Source of the DNA: Candidatus Omnitrophota bacterium
GTDB lineage: Bacteria; Omnitrophota; JAUWXU01
Assembly (NCBI GenBank): GCA_030616145.1
Contig: JAUWXU010000042.1
Coordinates: 1 to 6,183, forward strand
Reading direction: 5' to 3'
DNA: 6,183 bases
Below, one piece after another: positions 1-6,169 of the stretch (position 1 is the first letter of the stretch; each line of letters begins with the position of its first letter). The notes under the pieces are model-generated. The model searched no databases, was not told the DNA's origin, and was given only the letters and a program-made list of their open reading frames with translations. The translations under genes were made by a program, and so were the position numbers.

Positions 1-1194
1 GGTGATATAACTATCTGCAATCTAGATTTCTGTTTTGGCCAGGATGGAACAAGCATGCTGATTATCGATAGCTTTTATGGCCTTGGCCGGAAAGAACTAT
101 TTGATAAATCGAAATTCTGTATGACTATTGACCATTCTTCACCCAGCCCCAACCAGAAGATCTCGGCCGTACATCAAAAGATGAGAAGATTTGCCCGGGA
201 TAGGGGAGTTAAGCTTTACGATGTCGGATGCGGCATTTCGCATGTAATAATTCCCGAACTCGGATATGTGGTGCCCGGTGATTTAGTAATGGGTGCCGAT
301 TCGCACACCACTACCTATGGTGCGATCAATAGCCTGGCAGTAGGGGTTGGTTCTACTGACCTGGCCATTGTATTAGCCAGCGGAAAGAATTGGTTTAAGG
401 TGCCGGAAACAATAAAGATAGTGATAGAGGGAAAATTACCCAAAGGAGTTTATTCGAAAGACATTATTTTATACATCATTGGTCAGTTAAAGGCTGATGG
501 CTGCACCTACAATTCGGTTGAGTTCTCAGGCAGGGTTATTGACAACTTAAGCCTGGAGGCGCGATTTACCATTTCTAATATGGCAGTTGAGATGGGAGCA
601 AAATGCGGCCTGATGGAGGCAGATCGGAAGGTTTTGAAATGGATTAAACAGCACTCTAACAGGAAACCTCGGCCGGTTAGCCCAGACAGTGATGCCCTGT
701 ATAAAGATATAAGAGAGTTTAATGTCGATAAACTGGAACCCCAGATTGCCCGGCCGCATACTGTTGATAATCTATGCCCTCTCAGCGAGATTCAAGGCAG
801 GCGTGTTGATCTGGCATTTCTGGGGACCTGCACCAATGGCCGTCTGGAAGATTTAAAGATTGCTGCCGATATTATTAAAGGCAGGAAGGTCCACCCTGAT
901 ACGAAATTTATTGTCTGCCCTTCCTCGCGCGATGTTATGCTGGCGGCTTTGAAAGAGGGTCTGCTGGAGGTCTTTATAGATAGCGGAGCAGTAATCTTAA
1001 GCCCGGGCTGTGGGCCCTGTGTAGGTACACAGGGAGGGGTACCGGCCGATGGGCAGATAGTAATTTCAACGGCAAACAGAAATTTTAAAGGCAGGATGGG
1101 TAATCCCCGGGCCTTTATTTATCTTGCCTCACCAGCCACAGTAACTGCCAGTGCAATCGAGGGAAAGATAACGGATCCGAGGAAATATTTATGA
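1..1194 (+). CDS. leuC: LeuC/HacA-family hydro-lyase large subunit (probable split aconitase; 3-isopropylmalate dehydratase-like), 5'-truncated
   Basis: This is the catalytic [4Fe-4S] subunit of a two-subunit aconitase-superfamily hydro-lyase, which isomerises a hydroxy-di/tricarboxylate in the cytoplasm. The frame is open from base 1, and residues before the first ATG (position 55) still match the family (GDI...DFCFGQDGTS), so the gene begins upstream and lacks only about 25-30 residues; ATG 55 is not the start. In the 397 residues present I see ADSHTTTYGA, FKVPE, the cluster cysteines in LGTCTNGR (codon 277) and SPGCGPC (codons 337 and 340), and the C-terminal NRNFKGRMG and ASPATVTASAIEG. 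The region usually reading GIEHQ or GICHQ is GISHV here. The symbol is family-level only: the next two genes are a LeuD-type small subunit and an isocitrate-type dehydrogenase, so aconitase is my preferred role, with isopropylmalate, homoaconitate or dimethylmalate dehydratase as alternatives. Family certain, substrate inferred. Confidence 0.9.
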   Translation, partial: GDITICNLDFCFGQDGTSMLIIDSFYGLGRKELFDKSKFCMTIDHSSPSPNQKISAVHQKMRRFARDRGVKLYDVGCGISHVIIPELGYVVPGDLVMGADSHTTTYGAINSLAVGVGSTDLAIVLASGKNWFKVPETIKIVIEGKLPKGVYSKDIILYIIGQLKADGCTYNSVEFSGRVIDNLSLEARFTISNMAVEMGAKCGLMEADRKVLKWIKQHSNRKPRPVSPDSDALYKDIREFNVDKLEPQIARPHTVDNLCPLSEIQGRRVDLAFLGTCTNGRLEDLKIAADIIKGRKVHPDTKFIVCPSSRDVMLAALKEGLLEVFIDSGAVILSPGCGPCVGTQGGVPADGQIVISTANRNFKGRMGNPRAFIYLASPATVTASAIEGKITDPRKYL

Positions 1195-1223
1195 GTGATG
1201 AGCGATGAGGGATGAAGATGAAG
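1191..1223 (+). repeat. Short tandem ATG-containing repeat ladder at the large/small subunit junction
   Basis: Three heptamers ATGAGNG (1191-1197, 1198-1204, 1205-1211) are followed by two hexamers ATGAAG (1212-1217, 1218-1223). The first unit overlaps the large-subunit stop (TGA 1192-1194), the third supplies the GAGGG Shine-Dalgarno (1207-1211), and the last provides the likely start codon of the small subunit. The ATGs at 1191 and 1198 read into stops within five codons (TGA 1206-1208 and 1213-1215). The pattern is read directly; a role in translational coupling is inference. Confidence 0.75.
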
Positions 1224-1724
1224 CTGAAAGGTCATGCTTATAAATTCGGCGATAATATCAGCACGGATTTAATTATTTCCGGAAGGTATAAGTTTGCGAT
1301 TACCGATATGAAGGAGTTGAGCAAGCATGTAATGGAAGATGCCCGGCCGGGTTTTTACAATAGATTGAAGCCGGGCGGCGCATTTATTGTGGGCGGCTAT
1401 AATTGGGGGATGGGTTCATCGAGAGAACAGGCCCCGCTCGCTTTAAAGGCAGCAGGGATATCAGCAGTCATTGCCAAGAGCTTTGCCCGGATATTTTATC
1501 GCAATTCATTTAACATCGGTCTTCCCCTGATCGAATGTGACACTTCCGGGATAGACGAAGACGATGAGCTGGAGATGGATTTGGACAAGGGCCTGCTTAA
1601 AAATCTTACAAAGAAGACTGAAATTACCCTGCGGCCCCTGCCGCGGGTTATGAGAAAATTATTAGAAGATGGCGGCCTTATTGAACACTTTAAAAAATAC
1701 GGAGGGCTTGAATTTGACTCATAA
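1218..1724 (+). CDS. leuD: LeuD/HacB-type hydro-lyase small subunit (probable split aconitase; 3-isopropylmalate dehydratase-like)
   Basis: This is the swivelling substrate-recognition subunit that pairs with the upstream large subunit. The 168 residues match the short archaeal/bacterial LeuD class. Visible landmarks are FGDNISTD (10-17), the specificity loop GRYKFAITD (22-30), GMGSSREQAP (64-73) with its conserved carboxylate-binding Ser-Arg, and AKSFARIFYRNSFNIGLPL (86-104). I choose ATG 1218 because GAGGG at 1207-1211 sits 6 bases before it; the in-frame ATG 1212 would touch that site. The loop after the conserved RY resembles neither the YLRT of methanogen homoaconitase nor the YLVY of isopropylmalate isomerase, so it does not settle the substrate. 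The 3' end overlaps the dehydrogenase start by 11 bp, implying coupled translation. The isocitrate-type neighbour favours aconitase activity. Family assignment is firm, substrate is not. Confidence 0.92.
   Translation: MKLKGHAYKFGDNISTDLIISGRYKFAITDMKELSKHVMEDARPGFYNRLKPGGAFIVGGYNWGMGSSREQAPLALKAAGISAVIAKSFARIFYRNSFNIGLPLIECDTSGIDEDDELEMDLDKGLLKNLTKKTEITLRPLPRVMRKLLEDGGLIEHFKKYGGLEFDS
1701..1705 (+). promoter_or_regulatory. Shine-Dalgarno fixing a TTG start for the isocitrate dehydrogenase gene
   Basis: GGAGG lies 8 bases before TTG 1714. TTG 1708 would leave only 2 bases, and ATG 1669 lies far inside the preceding gene and would add 15 residues ahead of the family's usual N-terminus, so TTG 1714 is the best start. 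Confidence 0.75.
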
Positions 1725-2793
1725 GGTGACATTTATTCCCGGCGACGGTATCGGTCCGGAGGTAATGGATGCAATGCGGAGATGCGTTGAGGCCACCGGC
1801 GTAAAGATCGAGTGGGAAGTAGTTGAAGCAGGGGAGGGGGTTTTAAAGAGGGAAAATACACCCCTGCCTTCGAGGGTGCTTGATTCAATAAAGAAAAACA
1901 GGATAGCAATCAAAGGCCCGATAGTTACTCCGATTGGCCGCGGGTTCCGGTCGGTCAACGTGAAGATGAGACAGGCCCTGGATCTATACGCCTGCCTCAG
2001 ACCATGTAAATCCTATAAAGGCGTCAAGTCAAGGTATGATGATATAGACATAGTTATAGTGAGAGAAAATACCGAGGATTTATATGCCGGGATTGAATTT
2101 GAACGGGGCAGTCCGGCTGGCCGCAGGATAATAAAAACTATTAAGGATTTATCCAAACAGGAGATTAGGGAAGATTCGGCAATCAGCATAAAACCGATTT
2201 CCGCTGCTGCCTCTGAGCGGATTGTAAGATTCGCCTTTGCCTATGCCCTCAAGAACAAAAGGAAAAAGGTTACTGCCGTGCACAAGGCAAATATAATGAA
2301 ATATACCGATGGCCTTTTTCTGGAGTCGGCAAGAAAGGTGGCTGCTGAATATCAGGGTAAAGTAGAATTTGAGGACAGGCTGGTAGATAATATGTGCATG
2401 CAGTTGGTTCAGAAACCCCATCTTTATGATTTATTGGTTTTGCCCAATCTATACGGCGATATTATTTCTGATTTATGCGCCGGGTTATGTGGAGGACTGG
2501 GTATAAGCCCGGGAGCAAATATCGGGGACGAGGTTGCCTTGTTTGAGCCAATTCATGGAGCTGCGCCTAAATATAAAGGACAGAATAAGGTTAATCCCAC
2601 AGCGATGATACTATCCGGGGTTTTGATGTTAAGGCATATTGCCTACGAGGAGGCAGCTGATCGATTGGAAAAGGCAGTAGCAGAAGTAATCCTGGAGGGA
2701 AAGGCAGTTACCTACGACCTGAAAAAAGACCCCAGTGACCCCACTGCTGTTGGTACATCGCAGATGGCCGATGCTATTATCAAGAAATTGTGA
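1714..2793 (+). CDS. icd: Isocitrate dehydrogenase (IDH3-like fold, NADP-type cofactor residues)
   Basis: This enzyme oxidatively decarboxylates isocitrate to 2-oxoglutarate. From the TTG start it has 359 residues, similar to single-subunit bacterial and mitochondrial IDH3-type enzymes. Seen: GDGIGPE (10-16), RSVNVKMRQALDLYACLRP (79-97) with Ser80 and Asn82 in the S-x-N substrate motif of isocitrate dehydrogenases plus Arg86 and Arg96, RENTEDLYAG (117-126) with Tyr124, Lys191, and metal-ligand candidates Asp225, Asp249 and Asp253 in LPNLYGDIISD. Isopropylmalate dehydrogenases lack that S-x-N. The cofactor loop HGAAPKYKGQNKVNP (281-295) has Lys286, Tyr287 and Val293, and Tyr334 follows; these match the E. 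coli NADP determinants Lys344, Tyr345, Val351 and Tyr391, and Lys338 replaces Arg395. Most of the body resembles NAD-dependent IDH3. It overlaps the small subunit by 11 bp. Homoisocitrate dehydrogenase is the main alternative, less likely because of the motif. Confidence 0.9.
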   Translation: MTHKVTFIPGDGIGPEVMDAMRRCVEATGVKIEWEVVEAGEGVLKRENTPLPSRVLDSIKKNRIAIKGPIVTPIGRGFRSVNVKMRQALDLYACLRPCKSYKGVKSRYDDIDIVIVRENTEDLYAGIEFERGSPAGRRIIKTIKDLSKQEIREDSAISIKPISAAASERIVRFAFAYALKNKRKKVTAVHKANIMKYTDGLFLESARKVAAEYQGKVEFEDRLVDNMCMQLVQKPHLYDLLVLPNLYGDIISDLCAGLCGGLGISPGANIGDEVALFEPIHGAAPKYKGQNKVNPTAMILSGVLMLRHIAYEEAADRLEKAVAEVILEGKAVTYDLKKDPSDPTAVGTSQMADAIIKKL

Positions 2794-2794
2794 G

Positions 2795-2814
2795 CTTGCA
2801 GTTCTAACTGTAAG
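2795..2814 (+). other. Intergenic RNA hairpin after the isocitrate dehydrogenase gene
   Basis: CTTGCAGT (2795-2802) pairs with ACTGTAAG (2807-2814): 8 bp including one G-U pair, around a 4-base loop TCTA. It begins one base after the upstream TGA (2791-2793) and ends 11 bases before the thiL ATG. No T-run follows, so it does not look like an intrinsic terminator. A processing, stability or translation-control role is possible but unproven. Confidence 0.45.
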
Positions 2815-2825
2815 ACTGATCTCAG

Positions 2826-3734
2826 ATGAATTCATTAAAGGATATCGGAGAGTTTGGGCTGATTGAAAGAATCCGGCATAAACTTCGCCCGGGAACTTCG
2901 GTAGTCAAAGGAATCGGGGATGACGCCGCTGTTATAAAGTTCAGCGGGGATAAATACCTTCTTTTGACCTGCGATATGCTGGTTGAAGATGTGCATTTTA
3001 GTCTTACTACAGCTACTCCTTATCAGATAGGCCATAAGGCCCTGGCCTCCAGCATCAGTGATATTGCCAGTATGGGAGGCCTGCCGAAAGAGGCCCTGAT
3101 ATCTTTAGGAATTTCGCCCGGCCGGAGTGTAGGATTTACCGACCAGCTGTTTAACGGCTTAAGGAAACTCGCTGCGGAATTTAAAATTAGCCTGGTAGGC
3201 GGAGACATAACGCGGTCTAAAAAATTGGTGATCAATATTTGTTTGACCGGTAGAGTAAAAAAGAAAAATCTCCTCCTGCGCAGCGGGGCCAGGTTTAATG
3301 ATGCAATTTTAGTAACCGGCCGTTTGGGAGGAGCAGGGCGGGGCAAACACCTTAGGTTCAGGCCCCGGCTGAAAGAAGCCCGGTTTTTAGTAAATAAATT
3401 CAAAATAAACAGTATGATTGATATATCCGATGGATTGGTCCAGGACCTCGCCCAGATTACCAGAGAAAGCAATCTGGGGGCCTTAATCTATCAACGGGAT
3501 ATCCCTGTTTCAGCAAGGTCTTCGCTTAAATCTGCCCTGGAAGACGGAGAGGACTTTGAATTATTATTTACTATGTCTAAAAACGAGGCGAGACGGTTGT
3601 TAAAGAATTATCCCCGGATATATACTACTCCTGTTAAGATGATTGGACAGATAATCAAGCAGAAAGAGATTTTTTTAATCGATAAAAACGGCATCAGGAG
3701 GAAGCTGGGCTTAAAAGGATGGCGACATTTCTAA
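2826..3734 (+). CDS. thiL: Thiamine-monophosphate kinase ThiL
   Basis: ThiL phosphorylates thiamine monophosphate with ATP to give thiamine diphosphate, the last step of thiamine cofactor synthesis. The 302 residues show the PurM/AIR-synthase-like fold: EFGLIERI (9-16), GIGDDAAV (29-36), the metal-binding TCDMLVEDVHF (48-58), SDIASMGG (78-85), VGGDITR (124-130), DISDGL (199-204) and EDGEDFELLF (239-248), ending in KGWRHF where many family members have a G-x-D-H-F-type tail. The length is a little below the roughly 325 residues of the E. coli protein. ATG 2826 gives the expected N-terminus just ahead of EFGLI, but no convincing Shine-Dalgarno precedes it; a hairpin occupies the leader. The 3' end overlaps tsaE by 16 bp. 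Thiamine diphosphate serves 2-oxoacid enzymes, a loose link to the upstream 2-oxoglutarate genes, but thiL beside tsaE and tsaB looks like housekeeping clustering. Confidence 0.95.
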   Translation: MNSLKDIGEFGLIERIRHKLRPGTSVVKGIGDDAAVIKFSGDKYLLLTCDMLVEDVHFSLTTATPYQIGHKALASSISDIASMGGLPKEALISLGISPGRSVGFTDQLFNGLRKLAAEFKISLVGGDITRSKKLVINICLTGRVKKKNLLLRSGARFNDAILVTGRLGGAGRGKHLRFRPRLKEARFLVNKFKINSMIDISDGLVQDLAQITRESNLGALIYQRDIPVSARSSLKSALEDGEDFELLFTMSKNEARRLLKNYPRIYTTPVKMIGQIIKQKEIFLIDKNGIRRKLGLKGWRHF

Positions 3735-4174
3735 GCAGGAGTCCTGCCCAGACCAAGGCCCTGGCTAAAAAGATTGGCAAATTGCTGGGGAAGGGTGATA
3801 TAGTCGGCCTGGTCGGCGAGCTGGGTGCGGGAAAAACGGTTTTTGTCCAGGGCCTGGCAGGAGGTTTGGGAGTAAGCTCTACTGAGTATGTCAGAAGTCC
3901 TTCGTTCGTTCTGCTTAATATTTATCAGGGAAGATTAGACCTTTATCATTTTGACCTATATAGATTGGATAACTTAACAGAATTGGAGAACATTGGCTAT
4001 AAAGAATATTTTTATGGTCAGGGCGTTACTGCAATAGAATGGGCAGAAAAGATAGTTCCGGCCCTGCCGGCTGAATATTTAAGGATAGAATTATATCATC
4101 AGTCTCCAGAGGAAAGAATTGTCAAATTAATTCCTAAGGGGAAACGTTACAGAGAGCTGGTTAATAGAATTTAG
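3719..4174 (+). CDS. tsaE: tRNA t6A37 biosynthesis ATPase TsaE (YjeE family)
   Basis: TsaE is the P-loop ATPase that drives the TsaB-TsaD complex during threonylcarbamoylation of adenosine 37 in ANN-decoding tRNAs. The 151 residues match the family length. Seen: the N-terminal FLSRSPAQTKALAKKIG (4-20), Walker A GELGAGKT (33-40), the switch-like SPSF (60-63), LYHFDLYRL (75-83) and EWAEK (107-111), which carries the conserved Glu-Trp. ATG 3719 lies inside the end of thiL (16-bp overlap). The nearest strong AGGAGG (3696-3701) is 17 bases upstream, longer than ideal, so initiation may depend on ribosomes finishing thiL. No alternative start lies between that site and the ATG in this frame. The partner TsaB is encoded next; TsaD and TsaC are not in the window. 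Confidence 0.95.
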   Translation: MATFLSRSPAQTKALAKKIGKLLGKGDIVGLVGELGAGKTVFVQGLAGGLGVSSTEYVRSPSFVLLNIYQGRLDLYHFDLYRLDNLTELENIGYKEYFYGQGVTAIEWAEKIVPALPAEYLRIELYHQSPEERIVKLIPKGKRYRELVNRI

Positions 4175-4278
4175 ATGCCGGAGATTTCAGCATTGAGGAT
4201 GAGCCGGATAAGGTCTTTCAGCAATAGATTTGATTCACTGTATTTGACTTCGATCATCTGTCTTCTGCCTTTTGAGGT
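4161..4278 (-). pseudogene. Possible decayed fragment of a DUF4143-type AAA ATPase C-terminus
   Basis: On the minus strand an open stretch runs from 4278 (just after TAG 4281-4279) to TAA 4173-4171 and reads KGRRQMIEVKYSESN followed by LLLKDLIRL. A one-base shift near 4200 continues as SSMLKSPASKF to a stop at 4163-4161. The string IEVKYSE, a basic patch, then LIRLSSMLKSP resembles the end of DUF4143/PD-(D/E)XK-tailed ATPases, where EVK(L/Y)S is followed by a helix and a K-x-P turn. The fragment fills most of the tsaE-tsaB gap, has stops on both sides and apparently a frameshift, so it would be non-functional. The resemblance is from memory of the family and the piece is only about 39 residues, so this is tentative. 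Confidence 0.35.
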
Positions 4279-4286
4279 CTAAAGAA

Positions 4287-4291
4287 AGGAG
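4287..4291 (+). promoter_or_regulatory. Shine-Dalgarno fixing a TTG start for tsaB
   Basis: AGGAG lies 7 bases before TTG 4299. The product then begins MLVLGIDTST, which is where TsaB proteins normally begin; the upstream in-frame TTG 4272 would add nine basic residues with no ribosome site. Confidence 0.75.
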
Positions 4292-4298
4292 AGCAGAT

Positions 4299-5042
4299 TT
4301 GTTAGTCTTGGGAATAGATACCTCCACCTCTTATTTAAGCATTGCCGTTAGAGACGGGGATAGATTAATAGCTGAATCAGGTTATTATTCTCCCCGGGGA
4401 TGTTCGGCAGGGCTTCTTCCCTTAATAGAAGGTGTCCTCAAATATATCAGCTTACCTTTAAAAAAGATTGACGGTCTGGCTGTTTCGCTTGGGCCGGGTT
4501 CTTTTACCGGTCTGAGGATCGGTGTCTCTACGATGAAAGGTTTGTCGTTTGCGCTTTCCCGGCCGATTGTCGGAATTCCTACCATGGATGTATTGGCCGA
4601 GAATCTTGTCCTGTCAAGCCGCTATCTTTGTCCTGTCATTGACGCCAAGCGGGGTCAGGTTTATAGTGCTATCTATAAGTCTGAGGGCCGGAGAATAAAG
4701 AAATTATCAGCCCCGATGATCCTTTCGCCAGCGGAATTATTAAAAGAGATTAAAACAAAAATCAGTAATAGCAAAAGAGACCAAGTCATTTTTTTAGGAG
4801 ATGGATTAATTCAATATCAGAATTTGATTAAAACAAAGGCAAGAGGTCTGGCGGTATTTGCCCCGCCGGATGCCTGGTTTCCCAGGGCATCAGTCCTAAC
4901 AGGCCTGGCCCTTAAGCGGTTTTTAAGAAACGATACAGACAATTCTGATGATATTGTTCCTCTTTATTTGAGGAGGTCAGAGGCAGAGGATAAATATGAT
5001 GCACGCATGGGCAGAGGTAAATCTAAATCATATTCGAGATAA
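4299..5042 (+). CDS. tsaB: tRNA t6A37 biosynthesis protein TsaB (YeaZ family)
   Basis: TsaB is the non-catalytic ASKHA-fold partner that scaffolds TsaD and binds TsaE in t6A37 synthesis on tRNA. The 247 residues from TTG 4299 show LGIDTSTSYLSIAV (4-17), the family hallmark SLGPGSFTGLRIG (63-75), IVGIPTMDVLA (90-100), DAKRGQVYSAIY (115-126) and the C-terminal PLYLRRSEAE (221-230). The length is slightly above the E. coli protein (about 231), because the last 15 or so residues are read out of frame from the beginning of alr. The segment that usually reads R-x-HS before LLPLI is RGCSAGLLPLI here, so the common His is absent. The gene follows tsaE after a 124-bp gap, by far the longest in the window, and overlaps alr by 47 bp. 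The frequent neighbour rimI is absent. Confidence 0.94.
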   Translation: MLVLGIDTSTSYLSIAVRDGDRLIAESGYYSPRGCSAGLLPLIEGVLKYISLPLKKIDGLAVSLGPGSFTGLRIGVSTMKGLSFALSRPIVGIPTMDVLAENLVLSSRYLCPVIDAKRGQVYSAIYKSEGRRIKKLSAPMILSPAELLKEIKTKISNSKRDQVIFLGDGLIQYQNLIKTKARGLAVFAPPDAWFPRASVLTGLALKRFLRNDTDNSDDIVPLYLRRSEAEDKYDARMGRGKSKSYSR

Positions 5043-6144
5043 CTATAATCTCATTCGCGATAAGATCGGCAAGGATGTTAAGATATTAGCAGTGGTTAAG
5101 GCCGAGGCCTATGGCCACGGAATGATGCCTGTTTCAAAACTGCTGGCTGAAAATAATGTTGATTACCTGGGCGTGGCCAGAGTGAAAGAGGCCATCCAGT
5201 TAAGAAAGGGGGGAATATCCTGCCCAATTTTGCTTTTCGGTCCCTTTTCCCCAACACAAATAGATACAGTTATCTCTTACCAGATAACCCCTACCGTATA
5301 TACCCTGGAATTAGCCAATGCAATAAATAGAGGGGCCCGGCGCAGGAATATCACCCATAAGGTCCATTTAAAGATAGACACCGGTATGGGCAGGGTTGGT
5401 ATCTGGCATGAGCAGGCGCTGGAATTGACCAGGGCTATTTTCAAACTGCCCAATATAGAATTGGAGGGGATTTACACCCATTTTCCCAGTGCCGATGAAC
5501 AGGAAAAGGACTTTACCTATCAGCAGATAGATGATTTTAAACAATTGATAAATAGATTAGAAAAACAAGGGATTATTATTCCCTGCAAGCACGCTGCCAA
5601 TAGTGCGGCTATTTTAGACATTGAAGAATCGTATTTTAATCTGGTAAGGCCGGGCCTGATGCTTTATGGAATTTATCCTTCAAGACATGTTTTGCGAGAT
5701 CTGGTTTTGAAGCCCGCATTTTCATTAAAGACGACAGTGACATACCTCAAGAATATTTCGCCGGGCAGGTCAATAAGTTATGGAAGGGAATATGTTGCAA
5801 AGACCCCTACGGTCGTTGCTACTTTACCGTTGGGGTATGTCGATGGTTACAGCCACCTTCTGTCCAATAAGTCCAGCGTGTTGATTAAAGGCCGGCGTGC
5901 TCCAATAGCCGGCAGGATATGTATGGACCAGATGATGGTGGATGTGGGTAAAATTGAAGATGTAAAGGTCGGCGATGAAGTCGTGTTGATTGGTTCTCAA
6001 GGGACCCAGGAGATTAAGATTGAAGAGATTGCTGATGCCTGCGGGACCATATCTTATCAGGTGCTCTGCTGGATTAATCAGGAAGTGCCGCGGTTGTATT
6101 TACCCGGAGCTATTGACCGGTCTTCTGCTTCTGGGTTGGCTTGA
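4996..6144 (+). CDS. alr: Alanine racemase (PLP-dependent)
   Basis: Alr interconverts L- and D-alanine with pyridoxal phosphate, supplying D-alanine for peptidoglycan in the cytoplasm. The 382 residues are full length. The N-terminal barrel begins WAEVNLNHIRDNY (5-17); the PLP lysine is Lys35 in VVKAEAYGHG (33-42); KIDTGMGRVG (126-135) carries Arg133; NLVRPGLMLYG (215-225) carries Arg218, which faces the pyridine nitrogen in this family; SYGREY (261-266) supplies the second catalytic base candidate, Tyr262; LGYVDGY (279-285) and ICMDQMMVDV (308-317) follow. Glu37 sits where nearly all relatives have Asn or Asp. AGAGGA at 4985-4990 is 5 bases before ATG 4996 and 8 before ATG 4999, so either ATG could be used. 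The start lies inside tsaB (47-bp overlap), implying coupling. The last residues (IDRSSASGLA) look like a short unconserved tail. Confidence 0.96.
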   Translation: MMHAWAEVNLNHIRDNYNLIRDKIGKDVKILAVVKAEAYGHGMMPVSKLLAENNVDYLGVARVKEAIQLRKGGISCPILLFGPFSPTQIDTVISYQITPTVYTLELANAINRGARRRNITHKVHLKIDTGMGRVGIWHEQALELTRAIFKLPNIELEGIYTHFPSADEQEKDFTYQQIDDFKQLINRLEKQGIIIPCKHAANSAAILDIEESYFNLVRPGLMLYGIYPSRHVLRDLVLKPAFSLKTTVTYLKNISPGRSISYGREYVAKTPTVVATLPLGYVDGYSHLLSNKSSVLIKGRRAPIAGRICMDQMMVDVGKIEDVKVGDEVVLIGSQGTQEIKIEEIADACGTISYQVLCWINQEVPRLYLPGAIDRSSASGLA

Positions 6145-6169
6145 CATCTCTGGTTTAATGATGTAATAT
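6141..6169 (+). promoter_or_regulatory. Sigma70-like promoter overlapping the alr stop codon
   Basis: TTGACA (6141-6146, perfect -35 consensus) and TAATAT (6164-6169, 4 of 6 to the -10 consensus) are separated by exactly 17 bp. The -35 overlaps the alr TGA (6142-6144). Transcription would begin near 6175-6178 and leave the window, serving a gene not visible here. ACATC (6144-6148) and GATGT (6160-6164) form an 11-bp-spaced inverted repeat inside it, a possible operator. No terminator is seen between alr and this site. Confidence 0.5.

Noticed and set aside
539..567. TTGACA inside the large-subunit gene
   Set aside because: No -10-like sequence at the right spacing; it lies in coding sequence.
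1669..1713. Upstream ATG extension of the isocitrate dehydrogenase gene
   Set aside because: It would add 15 residues not seen in the family, whereas TTG 1714 has a well-placed GGAGG.
2795..2825. Intrinsic terminator between icd and thiL
   Set aside because: The hairpin stem is only moderately GC-rich and is not followed by a T-run.
3023..3472. 149-codon minus-strand ORF inside thiL
   Set aside because: It lies wholly within a clearly conserved thiL on the other strand and has low-complexity Arg/Pro/Phe-rich content typical of shadow frames.
4244..4272. TTGACT as a -35 box for tsaB
   Set aside because: The sequence at 17-bp spacing (GCCTTT) does not resemble a -10 box.
4175..4282. Plus-strand 35-codon ORF beginning ATG right after the tsaE stop
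   Set aside because: No ribosome site, no recognisable protein character, and the opposite strand reads more like a known protein end.
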